64,000 nt of DNA from the NCBI GenBank assembly GCA_030549495.1, contig JAUIRK010000875.1, positions 268,501 to 332,500 of the forward strand, read 5' to 3'. Position numbers and translations under genes: made by a program. Source of the stretch: Nectonema munidae (lineage: Eukaryota > Nematomorpha > Nectonematoida > Nectonematidae). Shown here piece by piece: positions 22,701 through 34,267 of the stretch; positions within the stretch are counted from its first letter, which is position 1, and every line of letters starts with the position of its first letter. The notes beneath the pieces were generated by a model. That model was given only the letters and a program-made list of their open reading frames with translations, was not told the DNA's origin and searched no databases.

Positions 22701-22879
22701 GTAAGAAAGAAGGGACAAATGGTGGAAGCTATTGATAGAGATCTGGTAGTATGCGTGACAATGGAAAAGGAAGTACACCTGGAACGTTTACTCTCCTCGT
22801 CAGAGAGAGAGAGAGAAAGAGATGCAATTAGCGCCTTGCCGCGAAAAAAGGAAAAATAAGCCAACTGCATTGTTTTCAT

Positions 22880-24722
22880 CCATTTAAAGATGGGAGGGAT
22901 GGCGGCTATTTAAAATTTAAATGTAGCACGCACCCAACGCTAGTAGCAAACATCGTTAGCTTTTTTTCATTGTATATAATTAGAATTGAAAAATGAGAAT
23001 TCATTTGCATTTTTCAAGCAAGAGCAATTGTGCCTAGCCTACACTGATACTATCAGGGATGTTAATGATTAATAATAATTATATTCATGGTATAGCAAGA
23101 AATGTCTTCCTTTTAAAATGTGTATAAATATTATGATGGTGTTGATATTGGATTCTTGCATTTGATAGCCACATAAAATTACATTCAATGATAAGAAAAA
23201 TTAAGGAAAGAATAAAGTTCTTCCATTCCCATCTGTTGAATTCAGGGCGTTCCATTTTTTTTTATAAAATAAAATGAATGAAAGTTAAGCATAAATTTGG
23301 AAAAAGAAACTTAATCAAGTAATTGCAATTTCGCAATTAACTGACAAAAATTATTTTCAAAAAATTAGTACTTTTAAAGTATATACTGAAAAAAGGATAC
23401 GACTTGAATAAAAAGTTTTCTTGTTCCGAATATATTTATTTAATACTGATTTGTTTATTTTTTTTCAACTTTTTTTTGAATTTTTTGCTTACTTTTTCTT
23501 TTTTCCAAAAAATAATTTACTATTTATTCATTTTTCAGAGATAAAAAACAGTTCACGTGGAAAGAAAAATACTCTATCTATTATTTTTATCTTATTAAAA
23601 AAATTTTTTTTTATTTTTTTTATTAATTTTAATCGCTTTTAAAATTTACAATAATTTTTAATGAAAAGATAATATTTTCATTGAAAAAAAGAATATAAAT
23701 TGGTAATTTTTTCAATTAAATTTTTGCAAAGTGGTGGAAATGTCGGAACCCAGCCATTTTGAGAACACTGATTTTGCGGGGATCTAGAATCACAGTAGCT
23801 GTATCAATGATCTTTGCGAGTACCAATCATTTTTGTGGGGGATAGCAATCTTTATTAGTGGTATACGAATATTTGATTTCATTTTTTTGAAGCCCATGTT
23901 AAAAATTATATAACATTGACATATTTAAGGAATTCAAGGACGGGCATTTCTGGAATAATTTTAGTTTTAACCTTCATGGATTTAGGAAATTATACTCATA
24001 TGTATACGAATAAAAACTTCAAAATATTTGAATACAAAATATATGCTGAAAATGTAACAGCTTTCGTTGATATACTTCAGCTACATAAAGAAAAAATAAG
24101 TTTGAAAGCCTTTGGTTTGCCTGATTACTACTGATGGAAGTTAAGATCTCAAAATTTATGTAAAAATTATTTAAAATATTTTTTTTTATAAAAATAAGTG
24201 AAAAAAATTATTTAGAATAAAATACATTTTAAAAGGAAGAAATAAAGCTACAAATAATGTTTTATCTTAATTTTTAGAGTAAAATTACATAAGTGCTTAA
24301 TAGACAGTATTGGTTTTCAAAATTTACTATTTAACTAGGTAAATGACAAACACTACCCTAACATAGGGAAGGGCAGGGGATGAGTAAGATTATGAGAAAC
24401 TTCGGAGCTAACGTGGCAAAGGATATATTAATAAATAGCAAAAACTTGAACCTTGTCTGAATTTGAAAAGTACTGAATAACATATCTAATCACAATTTTT
24501 TTGCGTTTTAAATAGGGTTATAAAACTGAAAAAATATTAACAAATAGTTTTGGCATTAAAAAGTATCAAAATTTTATCAAAGTTAAGAGTTATCTCGCAA
24601 TTTAAAATTTTTTAAACTATAAATTTATTAATTTAAAATTTTGCGAATAATGGGCCCATTTCGCAACACTAAGGGAAACATATGCCTTGGTTATAGGTTA
24701 GCTATCTTTTAATAGTTATGGT
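22880..24722. other. AT-rich DNA without recognised genes
   Basis: Long A/T tracts; no element ends or coding signature seen. Confidence 0.55.
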
Positions 24723-24775
24723 CAGGGCCGGCCCTAGGCCACTGCAACCTATGCGACCGCAGTGGGCCCCACAGT
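24723..24775. mobile_element. Left end of an hAT MITE (partner not found)
   Basis: CAGGGCCGGCCCTAGGCC resembles the left end of the intact element at 56973. No matching right end or duplication was seen. Confidence 0.4.
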
Positions 24776-24948
24776 GGGTTTATGGGATAAAACCAATAAG
24801 TGCAAAAATTTCTTGATACAAATAATTGAACACATAGTTAGAGGAAAAGCACTACTGCTTAAGAAGAGTCTGCAATCTAATCAAATAAATTAGAAACAAG
24901 CTCATATCATAACTAAACAGGGGAGCAACCAGAAGGGGTAGTTGCCCC

Positions 24949-25347
24949 CAGGGCCGTATCAAGGGATCGTGACGCCCCAGGGCAAAGGTCCTGAATGGAG
25001 CCGCTCACCCCTTGCTCTCTCTTTTCTCACTCATCCCCTCCTCATTCGGGCTTAAAAAGTGATTTAGAAAAAAAATGCTCACATTTTTATTAAGCCACAT
25101 AATTCAGATATATACTGTCTGAGTCGAAGACAGCCTCCATTAGATGTTCATTTTTCGTGTTTTAGCAGCAGTAAAATTTTCGATGACTTCGTCAAAATCA
25201 ACACAATCGAGAACTTCTCTCTCAATGCTGATAAGAGCCAGACTTTGGAGGCGGGCTTGCCCCATAGTGCTCCTTAGGTAGGAAAATGAATGGCGCCTCC
25301 TAGGTGTGGCGCCCCGGGGCAATTGCCCTTCCCTTGATACGGCTCTG
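24949..25347. mobile_element. hAT deletion derivative with intact 8-bp TSD GTTGCCCC
   Basis: Starts CAGGGCCGTATCAAGGG and ends CCCTTGATACGGCTCTG (inverted). Perfect duplications GTTGCCCC at 24941-24948 and 25348-25355. Unlike the other MITEs it keeps coding sequence: the C-terminus of an hAT transposase on the minus strand. Confidence 0.93.
25140..25290 (-). pseudogene. C-terminal dimerisation part of an hAT transposase
   Basis: Minus-strand open segment ending at TAA 25142-25140. It encodes STMGQARLQSLALISIERE, then LDCVDFDEVIENFTAAKTRK. This matches the conserved end of hAT transposases (S-T-M-x-Q-x-R-L-x-x-L-A-x-L-S-I-E ... D-F-x-x-V-I-x-x-F), part of the dimerisation region. Everything upstream (zinc finger, catalytic domain) is absent because the left terminus follows within 200 nt. 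So this is the tail of an autonomous parent kept in an internally deleted copy. Confidence 0.8.
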
Positions 25348-25355
25348 GTTGCCCC

Positions 25356-26880
25356 CCGTCAGATAAGCATGTTATAAATTTTTAAACTTTTTAATTAGAT
25401 TTTTTATTTAAAAAAAAATTAAAATTTTTAACTTCAATCTAAAAAATCTATTTAAGTTTTATACAAATAATTATTTTCAGAGTTGAATTAAAGTCTTTTA
25501 CTAATAGCAAAAAATCTTTTAGTTTTTGCCCCCTTTTTCAAAAATTTGTAACTAACTATTTCCACACAACTACTGTAAAATTTGAAGCCAACATGATTGT
25601 ATTGAATAAATTTTGGACACCATTATTGAAGTCCTGTCATAACCTTTCATAATGAATTGTATACCATTACTGAAAATCCTAGCAATACTGGATTATGCTG
25701 TTTTATATTTTCAATTCAAAAGTTTTAAACACTTACCTCCTTCCATCCAACAAAGCAGAATAGATTGTTGGAACAAATGAAAGACAAATTTGGGAATGAC
25801 ATTGATGAACACATGTGAAAAATGGTAGGCGTTTAAATAAAAGACGCAAAAACTAATTGCTACGAGCGAGTAAAATGGAAAACGCAGGGCCGGCGGAAAT
25901 AGGAAACTTTTATGAAGAATGAAATGAGTTACATTACATGGAATAATAATAATATAATAATAATGCCGAGGCTTGCTTACTTCTTGCATTCTTGGATCCT
26001 ATTCTATTATTATTATTATATGCAGCAGTAGTACAATAATGCAAATGTTAAATGAGGTTGTGCTCTGAAGAGGAAAGGTAGAAATTACACAAATGAAATT
26101 TCATATATGCCAACGTATATACATACCTGTGTGTGTGTAATGTGAAACAAAATGAATAGTGTGTGGAGTTGTATGATAGGCGTGTAACATTTTACCTGGC
26201 TGATCTGCAATTGAAGTGAAGGAATCAATATTATGTAGAAGGTAGGCGCGGCTATAATGGATAAGATTGATGCTTTTCTCGATACACCACGAACAAAGTA
26301 CAAGCGTAAGCCTCTCATGTATTATAGATTAGTGATTGGAGTGGGGAATGGATGTGATCAAGTATATATATACGAGCGCTATTATACCGGTATTACGATG
26401 ACATGACTCCTACGACATGTAAATCAGGTGAACAATGAAAGAGATGGAAAATACATTTTACATTTGCGATAACAAACACCAGGAAATACCACGATTCTCA
26501 TAGAAGTGAGCCAATTAGATATGAAGTAACAATAGACATTAAACATCATACAAATGGATACATAGACAGGAATTGTGGATAGGAATTGAAAACACATATC
26601 GCTAATTAATAGGGAGAATGGATTATTATGAAAGTTGTGTGATTAGGAGAACGTGTAATGAATGATGATTGGTCGCTTTTCTTCCCTATCTGCGCTGCCA
26701 ATAAAATAATGGCTTTCTTGCCTGAGTGCGCGTGTCTTGTAAAAACAAAGAAAATGTTATGTGTCGTGTCTCTTTCCAACGAACACACCCAGAAGGATCA
26801 ATTCAATTGTGTGAGTGTGTGTGTGTGCGTACATGTTTAATCCCGTAATTGATAGATAGTTCGTTGTTGTTTTTTATGAT
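25356..26880. other. No recognised genes; simple repeats
   Basis: (AAT)n at about 25946-25965 and 26003-26020, (TG)n at 26128-26139 and 26812-26828. Open frames here look non-coding. Confidence 0.5.
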
Positions 26881-26892
26881 GGAGAAAGAAAA

Positions 26893-26991
26893 GATTTCTC
26901 TGTGTTGATGGAGAAACATTACATGATTCTACGGGGATACCGCCACGTGATATTGGGGATAAGCTGGCTTCTGGCAGACAATCAGTGCTCT
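26893..26991 (+). CDS. Candidate exon (low confidence)
   Basis: A GC-richer stretch open in several frames, ending at donor-like GGAG|GTAACA. One plus frame reads CVDGETLHDSTGIPPRD and continues to the donor; another starts at ATG 26908. The minus strand is also open. No domain or partner exon recognised. Confidence 0.2.
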
Positions 26992-27084
26992 CATGGAGGT
27001 AACAGAAGGTATATGATGGAAGGGGTAGTTGCAATTTCTCGACCTTTTGAAGCACAGGTGTTCTGCTTTATTTTATGTCTTTAT

Positions 27085-27217
27085 TTAACCCCTTGACGAG
27101 CAGTATGGCATCAATGAACAAAGAAATCAAAATCGTCTACACTAAGTATATAAAAGTCCATTGAAAAATAAAGCTAACGATTTTAGTCTTCAAAATTCTT
27201 GGCCTGACAGCGTTGAA
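27085..27217. mobile_element. TTAA MITE, family 3
   Basis: Left end TTAACCCCTTGACGAGCAGT. The interior has GAAATCAAAATCGTCTAC, TCCATTGAAAAATAAAGC and ATTTTAGTCTTCAAAATTCT. The right end has decayed (CAGCGTTGAAAA). Confidence 0.65.
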
Positions 27218-30114
27218 AATAGGCTAAAGAGTTAAAAATTCAAATTCATAACTACGCAGCCTTGCCAGATGATACGGTTTCAGCGTTTGTTTGCGTTTTT
27301 ATATTCGCCAAAAAACAAAATCTAGAGCGATTTACAAAAATCCCGGTTTTTCATTCGTTAAATTCTACACTCCTTTTCAAAAAGAAACAACGTTAAGAGT
27401 ATACGGTACTAGAACACTTTGGCTCTAGAAAAAATAAATGCGTTTCCTAGTATAGGATAGCAGGATAGATACTAAGACAATTTGACTCTGGAAAAAATAA
27501 AATGTGTGTTTATGAGTATCAAATTTTATGTAAATTTCATAAAATTACTCTTTAAACATAGGATAAAACACTCTTTTATAAGGCAGACATACTTACTAAA
27601 CTTCTCATTTGAGACGATCATCTTTTAGGAACTGTATCCTATTGAGTTAAATTAATTGCAATTGAAAGGTAAGTAAATAATCAGCAAGACAGTTCATCCA
27701 AGCATTAGATAACTCATTCAAAACCTGAAAGATATGGACTATAGCAAAAATAAATCTGCGAAAATTGAAACAAGAAAAAAAGTTTTTCAAAATAGAAAAG
27801 TTGAGATAATGCACAAAAACTTTTCCATTTTTAAAAGTTTCCTCATGATGTAAAGCTGTAAAAATTTTTTATAATATAATCTAAACCCATTAAACTGTTA
27901 ATATAAATCAATGATTATGAAAAATAATATTGCTATTTGTCTTACTAACATAACTTATTCAAAAATATGATAGCAGCATACTAGTACCAAACTATCATTT
28001 TACGGAATCGTCTGAGACCAACCTCTGTAGGATTTGATAGTCCAGGAGTAAATTCTCTATTTCATAATTATCCTAGCGCAACAATCATACCGGGCACAAT
28101 TGGTGCTAGGATGGCATTCAATTGGTGTCCGGCCACAGTCTAAATCCAGGGCTGGTGAAAACGTCTAAACAGTAAATCATTTTTCGAAGTCTCAATTTAT
28201 TCGTGTGAAAATATCTCTCATTTGTGAAGACCCTCTCTCCCTATACAATGAAAATTTATCTCAAGTTTCTATACAGTGTTCAATAGAGAGAGGTTATGAC
28301 TGTACACTTCGCTTATAACAAATGACTTACCTACGTTGTATAGAATGTTTTCTTTTCAATGAAATTCCTCGACTTTTTACTTTGAGCAAATTAACATAAA
28401 ACCACGAAGAAAAATTAACATACCAAGAAAATTCTTCCATAAAACATGACATGGCCACGCAAGACAGCTTTACAAGACGTCGGCAACAGAAAAGCTTATA
28501 ATCATTTTATTCATCATCTCTTCTCCTGTTTCTACAAACCCTTACTTCTATACTTAGTGCATTAACAAGTATAGAGATAGCCAGAAGTTAAGGGAACCAG
28601 AAATTTTTAAAAGGCGAGGGGGGGGGGGGGGCAAATACTGAAAAAATTTGTAAGTTTGAAAATAGGATCGATTAAAATCTCTAATTAAATTAGAGGAATA
28701 TAGAATTAGAGGATATAGTGGATCTAATGAGAGCTTTTAAAGCTTGACTGATTACTTTGATGTGAAGATGATGATGGAAGATGTAAGAAATTTATAAGAA
28801 TATCATATAAGGGTAAATAATAGGATTCGTTTTAAACGAAGTATTATATTTTTGATTGTGTCATTAAGATTTGTTTTCTGATTTTTCGAGGAGGAGATGC
28901 CCTCTGTGCCTCCCCTTGGTTGTGGCCATGAATGTAGGTATTGTGTAGAATGTAGATTGTGATCATCACTATATTGGTAGCATTAAGAAATGCATCATTT
29001 AACTTTATAATATTGGTATTTTTAAATTTGCTTTTATTTGAATAAATTGACTTATAAATGAAAAATCATTAAATGTTTCATTTTTTCTCATTGGCCCTTG
29101 GCGACCCAAAAAAATTGCCAGGGGACCCAAATTTGGGTTGTGACCAAGGGTTAAGAACCGGTGGTGTAGACAGACAAGGCAAAAAAGTTAAATTTTTAAA
29201 ATTTGCAAAAAAAAACAAACCGAATATATGCTAAAATACAGACATAACTTACTGTATGCATTGCCAATCAAAAAATAAGAGATGTGAAAGGTTATTTTGT
29301 TTGCTAATATCATCGCCATGATATGAAATTCCCTGTCTAAGTTTGATTGGATTAACTTATATTTGCGTCAGTCAATCAAGAAATGTAAGCCAAAGAGGTG
29401 CGAGAGAGACTCTTTGAATAAGTAAATAAGGAGATGGGAAAACAATGGAAAAAATTAGTTTATGAAATAATAGTGTTGCGAGATGAAGGGGGATGATTGT
29501 GTTTTATCCAGTAAAAATATTGACAATAAGGAAAAAAAGGCTGTGAATTTGATAGGTCGTACAGGTACCTTGATATATCGACGAGTAGGGGAGAAGACGC
29601 GTAACGAGAGAGAGAGAGAGATATCAATTTGATAAAAAAAAAAGCAACACAAAAGTGTGACTGATAGATAGATACATCATCATTCCTATGTAGCACACGG
29701 ATTGAAGCTTTGTCACTGGAGAGATTATATATATATATCATCTCCTCTTACTATATATGATAAATTACACTCCCATCTTTACATGCCTTCAAAATTATAT
29801 ACAGCAGATATAAAATCTCTTCATATTGTGAAAAACAATGATTTTTCTCGTCAAATTTTACGCAGTTACAACAATATCACATTATTGATGTGAAATATTA
29901 CCAATATAGCTCAAATACTTTCCCAAAAACGTAAAATCTTCAATTAATTTTTAAAAAATAATTATCTTTCGCGCATTCAAATGGGATTAAAGGGAAGGAA
30001 AAATTAAAAAAAAAATTTTTTTTAAAAGAAATGCATAAATCTGTATTTTTGTCATAAAAGGAGAATAAATCATATTAAGGAAGAATAACTTGAAGAAAGA
30101 GGATTCAGAACATT
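27218..30114. other. AT-rich DNA; one hAT-like end, poly-G tract
   Basis: A G16 run is at about 28617-28632. (GA)n at 29608-29622. No gene recognised. Confidence 0.5.
29104..29163. mobile_element. One-ended hAT-like fragment
   Basis: GACCCAAATTTGGGTTGTGA then CCAAGGGTTAAGAACCGGTG, typical of hAT MITE right ends (...GACC.AAGGGTTGAGAACCACTG). The left end was not located. Confidence 0.4.
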
Positions 30115-30252
30115 AAAACTTTTAGTCCTAACGGCACACACCAGCATCTCATAAAATACAAATAGACTGCTTTAAATTGTATATTAAGAACTCATGGCAA
30201 AGATAAGCAGACGATTAATCTTCAAAAACCTTGACCTCAAAAGGAGCAAATG
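30115..30252. mobile_element. TTAA MITE, family 3 (decayed)
   Basis: CCAGCATCTCATAAAATACA, AGATAAGCAGACGATTAATC and TTCAAAAACCTTGACCTCAA align with the other family-3 copies. Both termini have decayed. Confidence 0.5.
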
Positions 30253-30502
30253 ATTTTTATTAACTAACTGACCAACTCGCACCAAAACACTTTTCCCAAC
30301 TCACCCGCAGGACCGGTTGTAAGCCGATTTGACCGATGTTATCAAATTGGGTCCCGTGACTTGAGGAAACTAAAAATTTAATTGAAACTAATTAATTTAA
30401 TTTAAAAAAAAGCTAACTTTAATAATAAAAAGAAGTTACTTAAATTGGAAAGGGGTAAATTTAAAGTGGAAAATGGGAGTAAAAATCGTATTTTCCAAAA
30501 CT

Positions 30503-30632
30503 GTAAACGACCAGAATAATCAGACGATATCTAATGTAAAGCAGAAGATTTGTATTAAAGAGATTCGATAAAAGCAGACGATTTTATTTTTGTAAAGTCG
30601 ACTATAGTCAACTCTGGGCGTTAAAAGGTTAA
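30503..30632. mobile_element. TTAA MITE, family 2
   Basis: AGAATAATCAGACGATATCT, GCAGAAGATTTGTATTAAAG and GCAGACGATTTTATTTTTG match 4212-4349. Right end GGGCGTTAAAAGGTTAA; left TTAA is lost. Confidence 0.7.
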
Positions 30633-30660
30633 TAAGGCGGGCCCGAATTTTTTCTCTTTT

Positions 30661-30762
30661 ACCGCTCTGATGATCAGAATAAAAATCAATTGTCTGCTTT
30701 CTTTTTCAATGAAATTTTATATCTTTTCGTACACTGCTGTCAAATTGCTCCTCAAAGCCCTG
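30661..30762. mobile_element. TTAA MITE, family 3, inverted copy (decayed)
   Basis: TTGTCTGCTTTCTTTTTCAA and CACTGCTGTCAAATTGCTCC are reverse complements of the family-3 interior and left end. Confidence 0.5.
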
Positions 30763-30844
30763 AAAGAAATTAAAAGTAATAATTATTTCATAAAAGTTTC
30801 ATCTAAATGTTCTAGCTTGAGTATTATTGAAAGTTAAGGTTTCT

Positions 30845-30986
30845 TTAACCCATTAAGTATACCATAGAAATGAGACGATATTTAAAAAAAAACGCAGACG
30901 ATTTATATTCAAAGTCATTGAAAAAAGCAGACGAAGATAAAATTACTTATGTTTCCAAATGGGAAGATTGGGACTTAATGGGTTAA
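30845..30986. mobile_element. TTAA MITE, family 1, with three GACGA-type motifs
   Basis: Left TTAACCCATTAAGTATA, right GGGACTTAATGGGTTAA, inverted including TTAA. The interior is nearly identical to 60789 and 63516: CGCAGACGATTTATATTCAA, AGTCATTGAAAAAAGCAGAC, GAAGATAAAATTACTTATG. Confidence 0.88.
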
Positions 30987-31541
30987 ATTTAAGTGATATC
31001 TTTGAACGAATATTACGCGAAATATAAGTTGCTTCTCAGGGATGCTATTAATTTTGTTCACAGTTAATTTGTTATCTGTGAACGCTAAGAAAATGATTAA
31101 AGATTTAACTGCTAATATTATGTAATATAACTCTTTTCATTAAAAGTTATAGAAATTCTTTTAAAAACTCTTTACAGAAATTCCTTCAGCAATGAAAACA
31201 TTAAAAAAAACAACATTATAATTAAGATTGCGACTATACATAATGCCATCATTTTTGATATCAGTAGGCAAACACAAGGCTACTGAGTTGAGCACAAATG
31301 TGCCCTTAACTAATTTATGCAATTTTTCATTAAAAATCGCATTTAAACTTTTCATCATAGAATGTAGTAGAAATTTTTAAAAATGAAAACAACAACAACA
31401 ACAATAATAATTAGTGAAACAACTAAAGTTTGCGACAGATCTAGAAGAAAATTTACACCTATATGCAATTTTTGAATGGAATTTTATTACATTTTTTTAC
31501 TATAACGAACTTTTTCTAAATAGTTTATATAGAAAGGAGGT

Positions 31542-31878
31542 CAGGCCCGTAGCTAAGACTTTTCAATTGGGACGGCTGGAAAAAATTTGGGGGGGGGGGG
31601 GGGGGCTAAATATTTTCACAAAATTTTTTTGGTACTTATGGGTTATTTCTTCCCCATTCAAAAAAATTTTTTTGTAAATTACTGAAAAACAATTTTAAGT
31701 GTGAGGCAGATAACTAATAAGTACCAAATTTTTATATATAGTCTAAAAATAAACCATTTTTGAACCCTTTATTGATATCGAAATATATTAGGTTGGGGGG
31801 GGGGGGGGGGGCTTTGAATCTAAGTTGAGGGGGGGGGGGGAGCTTAGCCCCCTCCTGCCCTCGCTGGCTACGGGCCTT
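31542..31878. mobile_element. hAT MITE, TSD AAGGAGGT/AAGAAGGT
   Basis: Left CAGGCCCGTAGCTAAG, right GCTGGCTACGGGCCTT (inverted). The 8-nt duplications at 31534-31541 and 31879-31886 differ at one base. The interior has three long G runs (about 31589-31605, 31795-31811, 31829-31841). Confidence 0.85.
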
Positions 31879-31886
31879 AAGAAGGT

Positions 31887-33465
31887 GTGAGTGAATCCTT
31901 ATCTAGAGTATTACTGCTATAAAAACCACTCAACCATATATCTCACGGATCTGAGGTACAACCTTCTTTCAGAAAAACAAGCTAAGCCCACTCATTAGAA
32001 TTAAAGTAGAATATTTTTAAAAAGGAAATTAATCCAAATAAATTCACATTTTTGATGTTCACACAGAAAAAAGTTCAACCACATTTTGCCATATGCTTTT
32101 ATAATAATTGTGAATGCTGTGCATAGAAGTTCACGCATCGCAGGGTGAGGGCAAGACCGTGCGGGTACCCACATAAAAAATTGGGGTTCGAAGAATTAGA
32201 AGTAATTTTGGGAACATTTAAATGTTTTTTTGTATTTCTCAGCAATCAAATTAAAGTATTGATAAGATTGTAAGTTGATAACAATAATTCAAAAATCATT
32301 TTTCTTCAAACTTATAAAATCATTGTGAAAGTTAGGGTTACGAAGTAGGAGCTAGAGATTTTGGAAAAAGAAGAGCCGTGATTGGTTTTTAGAAGAAATT
32401 AGGACTCACAGTAAGAAATTAGAACAATGAATATATTCTAATGTGTACTTGGAGTCGAAGACAGATGCTTACCATTTGGATTCTGACACTCCCCTGATGA
32501 AACGTAATAAAATTGGTTTGCTGGCCCAATGGTCTATCAGTTCCATTGTTGTGAGCTCAGTAGTCAGTTTACGCAACGATTTACTTTTAAAGCTACGCAG
32601 AGAAGAAGAGCGAGCTTATTCATTAATTTACAAGAAATTTTTAAAAAACGAGTATAATACGCGCAATGGATGTTCCAACGTCACTTTGGAACAATAGTAA
32701 GCAAATAATATAAATACATCTGTCATACAGATATAAAAAAAGAATACTAAATCATAGAATGAGTAGAATAAAATTTTAAACCATAGGTCATATTTTATCA
32801 AAAGTAATAACCACATGATGTAGCATGCATTACAATAAAAACGGTGGCCTTTACCCCGCTCATATTATTTATATATTTTTTATGCAGGTAAAAAAATAAT
32901 ATTTGATACCGCAATAAAAATTTGTTTTGGGGGTGTGGGTTCAAAAATTTTGCTCATGCAGGACCATAGTGTGTACAGCAAGCACTGCTTGGCAACTTAT
33001 TTCCACATGCACATATGTTTATTTCAAAATTCAGCATCGCATTCAAAATAAAATATGATTGCAGGAAAATAATGAATTTCTTTATTGAACACATATGTTG
33101 CAGAAGAATTGCAAGACAATTTCTTGCAATTTTTCTTGAACAACAATGAGAGATAGCGCGTTGTTTTCCAAGGCTGTAGACGCACTAATAGAGAACATAA
33201 CTTCATGATTAAAAGTATCCTCAAGATTTCAAGGATAGAAGTATTAAAGGTTAAAAAATGATTAAAAAGTAGCATACACAGATTTTAATTTATGAAGGAA
33301 GAGGATTAGCTAAATTCACGATATGAAGAAAAGAGCACATAAAGAAGAAAACTTCCATTCTGTACAAACAAACCAGCAATTACTGCAGAAAAATATTCGC
33401 AAAAAGCTAAATATCATAGGCAACAAATTGACACATATACGGTATTTAATATATACAATTTTTAC
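31887..33465. other. AT-rich DNA with one unclassified open frame
   Basis: At 32431-32697 (+) an open stretch includes DAYHLDSDTPLMKRNK and LRREEERAYSLIYKKFL and ends at TAG. It has protein-like composition, but no start, acceptor or domain that I can defend. Nothing else seen. Confidence 0.35.
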
Positions 33466-33690
33466 TTCTAAATGATCTTTTTTCAATTCTAAATCGTCTT
33501 TTATCCTATCTTTTTTAAAATTGTGCATTGTCTATTTTAAGTTCTGAAATGCCTTTTTTAAATTCTAACCGCTCTGTTTAACAAAATATTCAAAATTGAA
33601 AAAAGACAATTCAGGACTTAAAAAAGACAAATTAAAATTGAAAAAAAATTCGAACTAAAAGAAGACAATTTAGAAGTAAAAATGGTATAT
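33466..33690. repeat. Inverted degenerate repeat of an A-rich GACAATT unit
   Basis: The left half has CTTTTTTCAATTCTAAATCG-type units, the right half GAAAAAAGACAATTCAGGAC-type units, i.e. the reverse complement, repeated several times. Similar units recur at about 62100-62230. Confidence 0.65.
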
Positions 33691-33795
33691 ATTTTTTAGA
33701 TCGAATTCAAAAGTCCTCATTTAGATATTAATTAAACTTGGAGATGAAGGCATTATGTCAAATGGAAGTACTCACTTCATACTTTGTACATGCAT

Positions 33796-34259
33796 TAGGG
33801 TTTGCATAAGTATCGAAAATTAGGAACCGGTACTGATACCGAAAAAAACTTACAAAACCGGGAAATCCAGGTTCCAAACGGTTCCTTAAGGAGATATATA
33901 AACAGCAAAAAGATGCAATGAAATTGACGTTTTTGATTTATTATAAACAGATGTACACTTTTTCTTTCTATATATTTATCATTAAAATGGTTCTAGGAGA
34001 AAAGTGTGCAAACGACAAAAGTGTGCAGCAGAGAAAAAAAAAGAAACTTCTCCGTTTACCATTAAAATGAGGTGACAATGAAAAAAAGATTTTATATGAA
34101 TGAAGTGCAGCAAAGTTTTATGCAAAGAATTGCATAATGAAATAAATCAATTACAACTAAGTTATTCTTGGAACCGGGAATACTTTTCGGTTCCGAAACA
34201 GTTCCCAAATTTTTAGAACCGGGAACGTCCCGGGATTTCAGAACTGGGAGCAAACCCTA
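33796..34259. mobile_element. hAT MITE with TAGGGTTTGC ends, TSD ACATGCAT/ATATGCAT
   Basis: Left TAGGGTTTGCATAAG, right GGAGCAAACCCTA (inverted 10 bp). The 8-nt duplications at 33788-33795 and 34260-34267 differ at one base. The interior has repeated GGAACCGG motifs in both orientations. Confidence 0.88.
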
Positions 34260-34267
34260 ATATGCAT

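Noticed and set aside
29455-29741. Ser/Leu-rich minus-strand open frames
   Set aside because: Translations of a (GA)n repeat and AT-rich flanks; no coding pattern.
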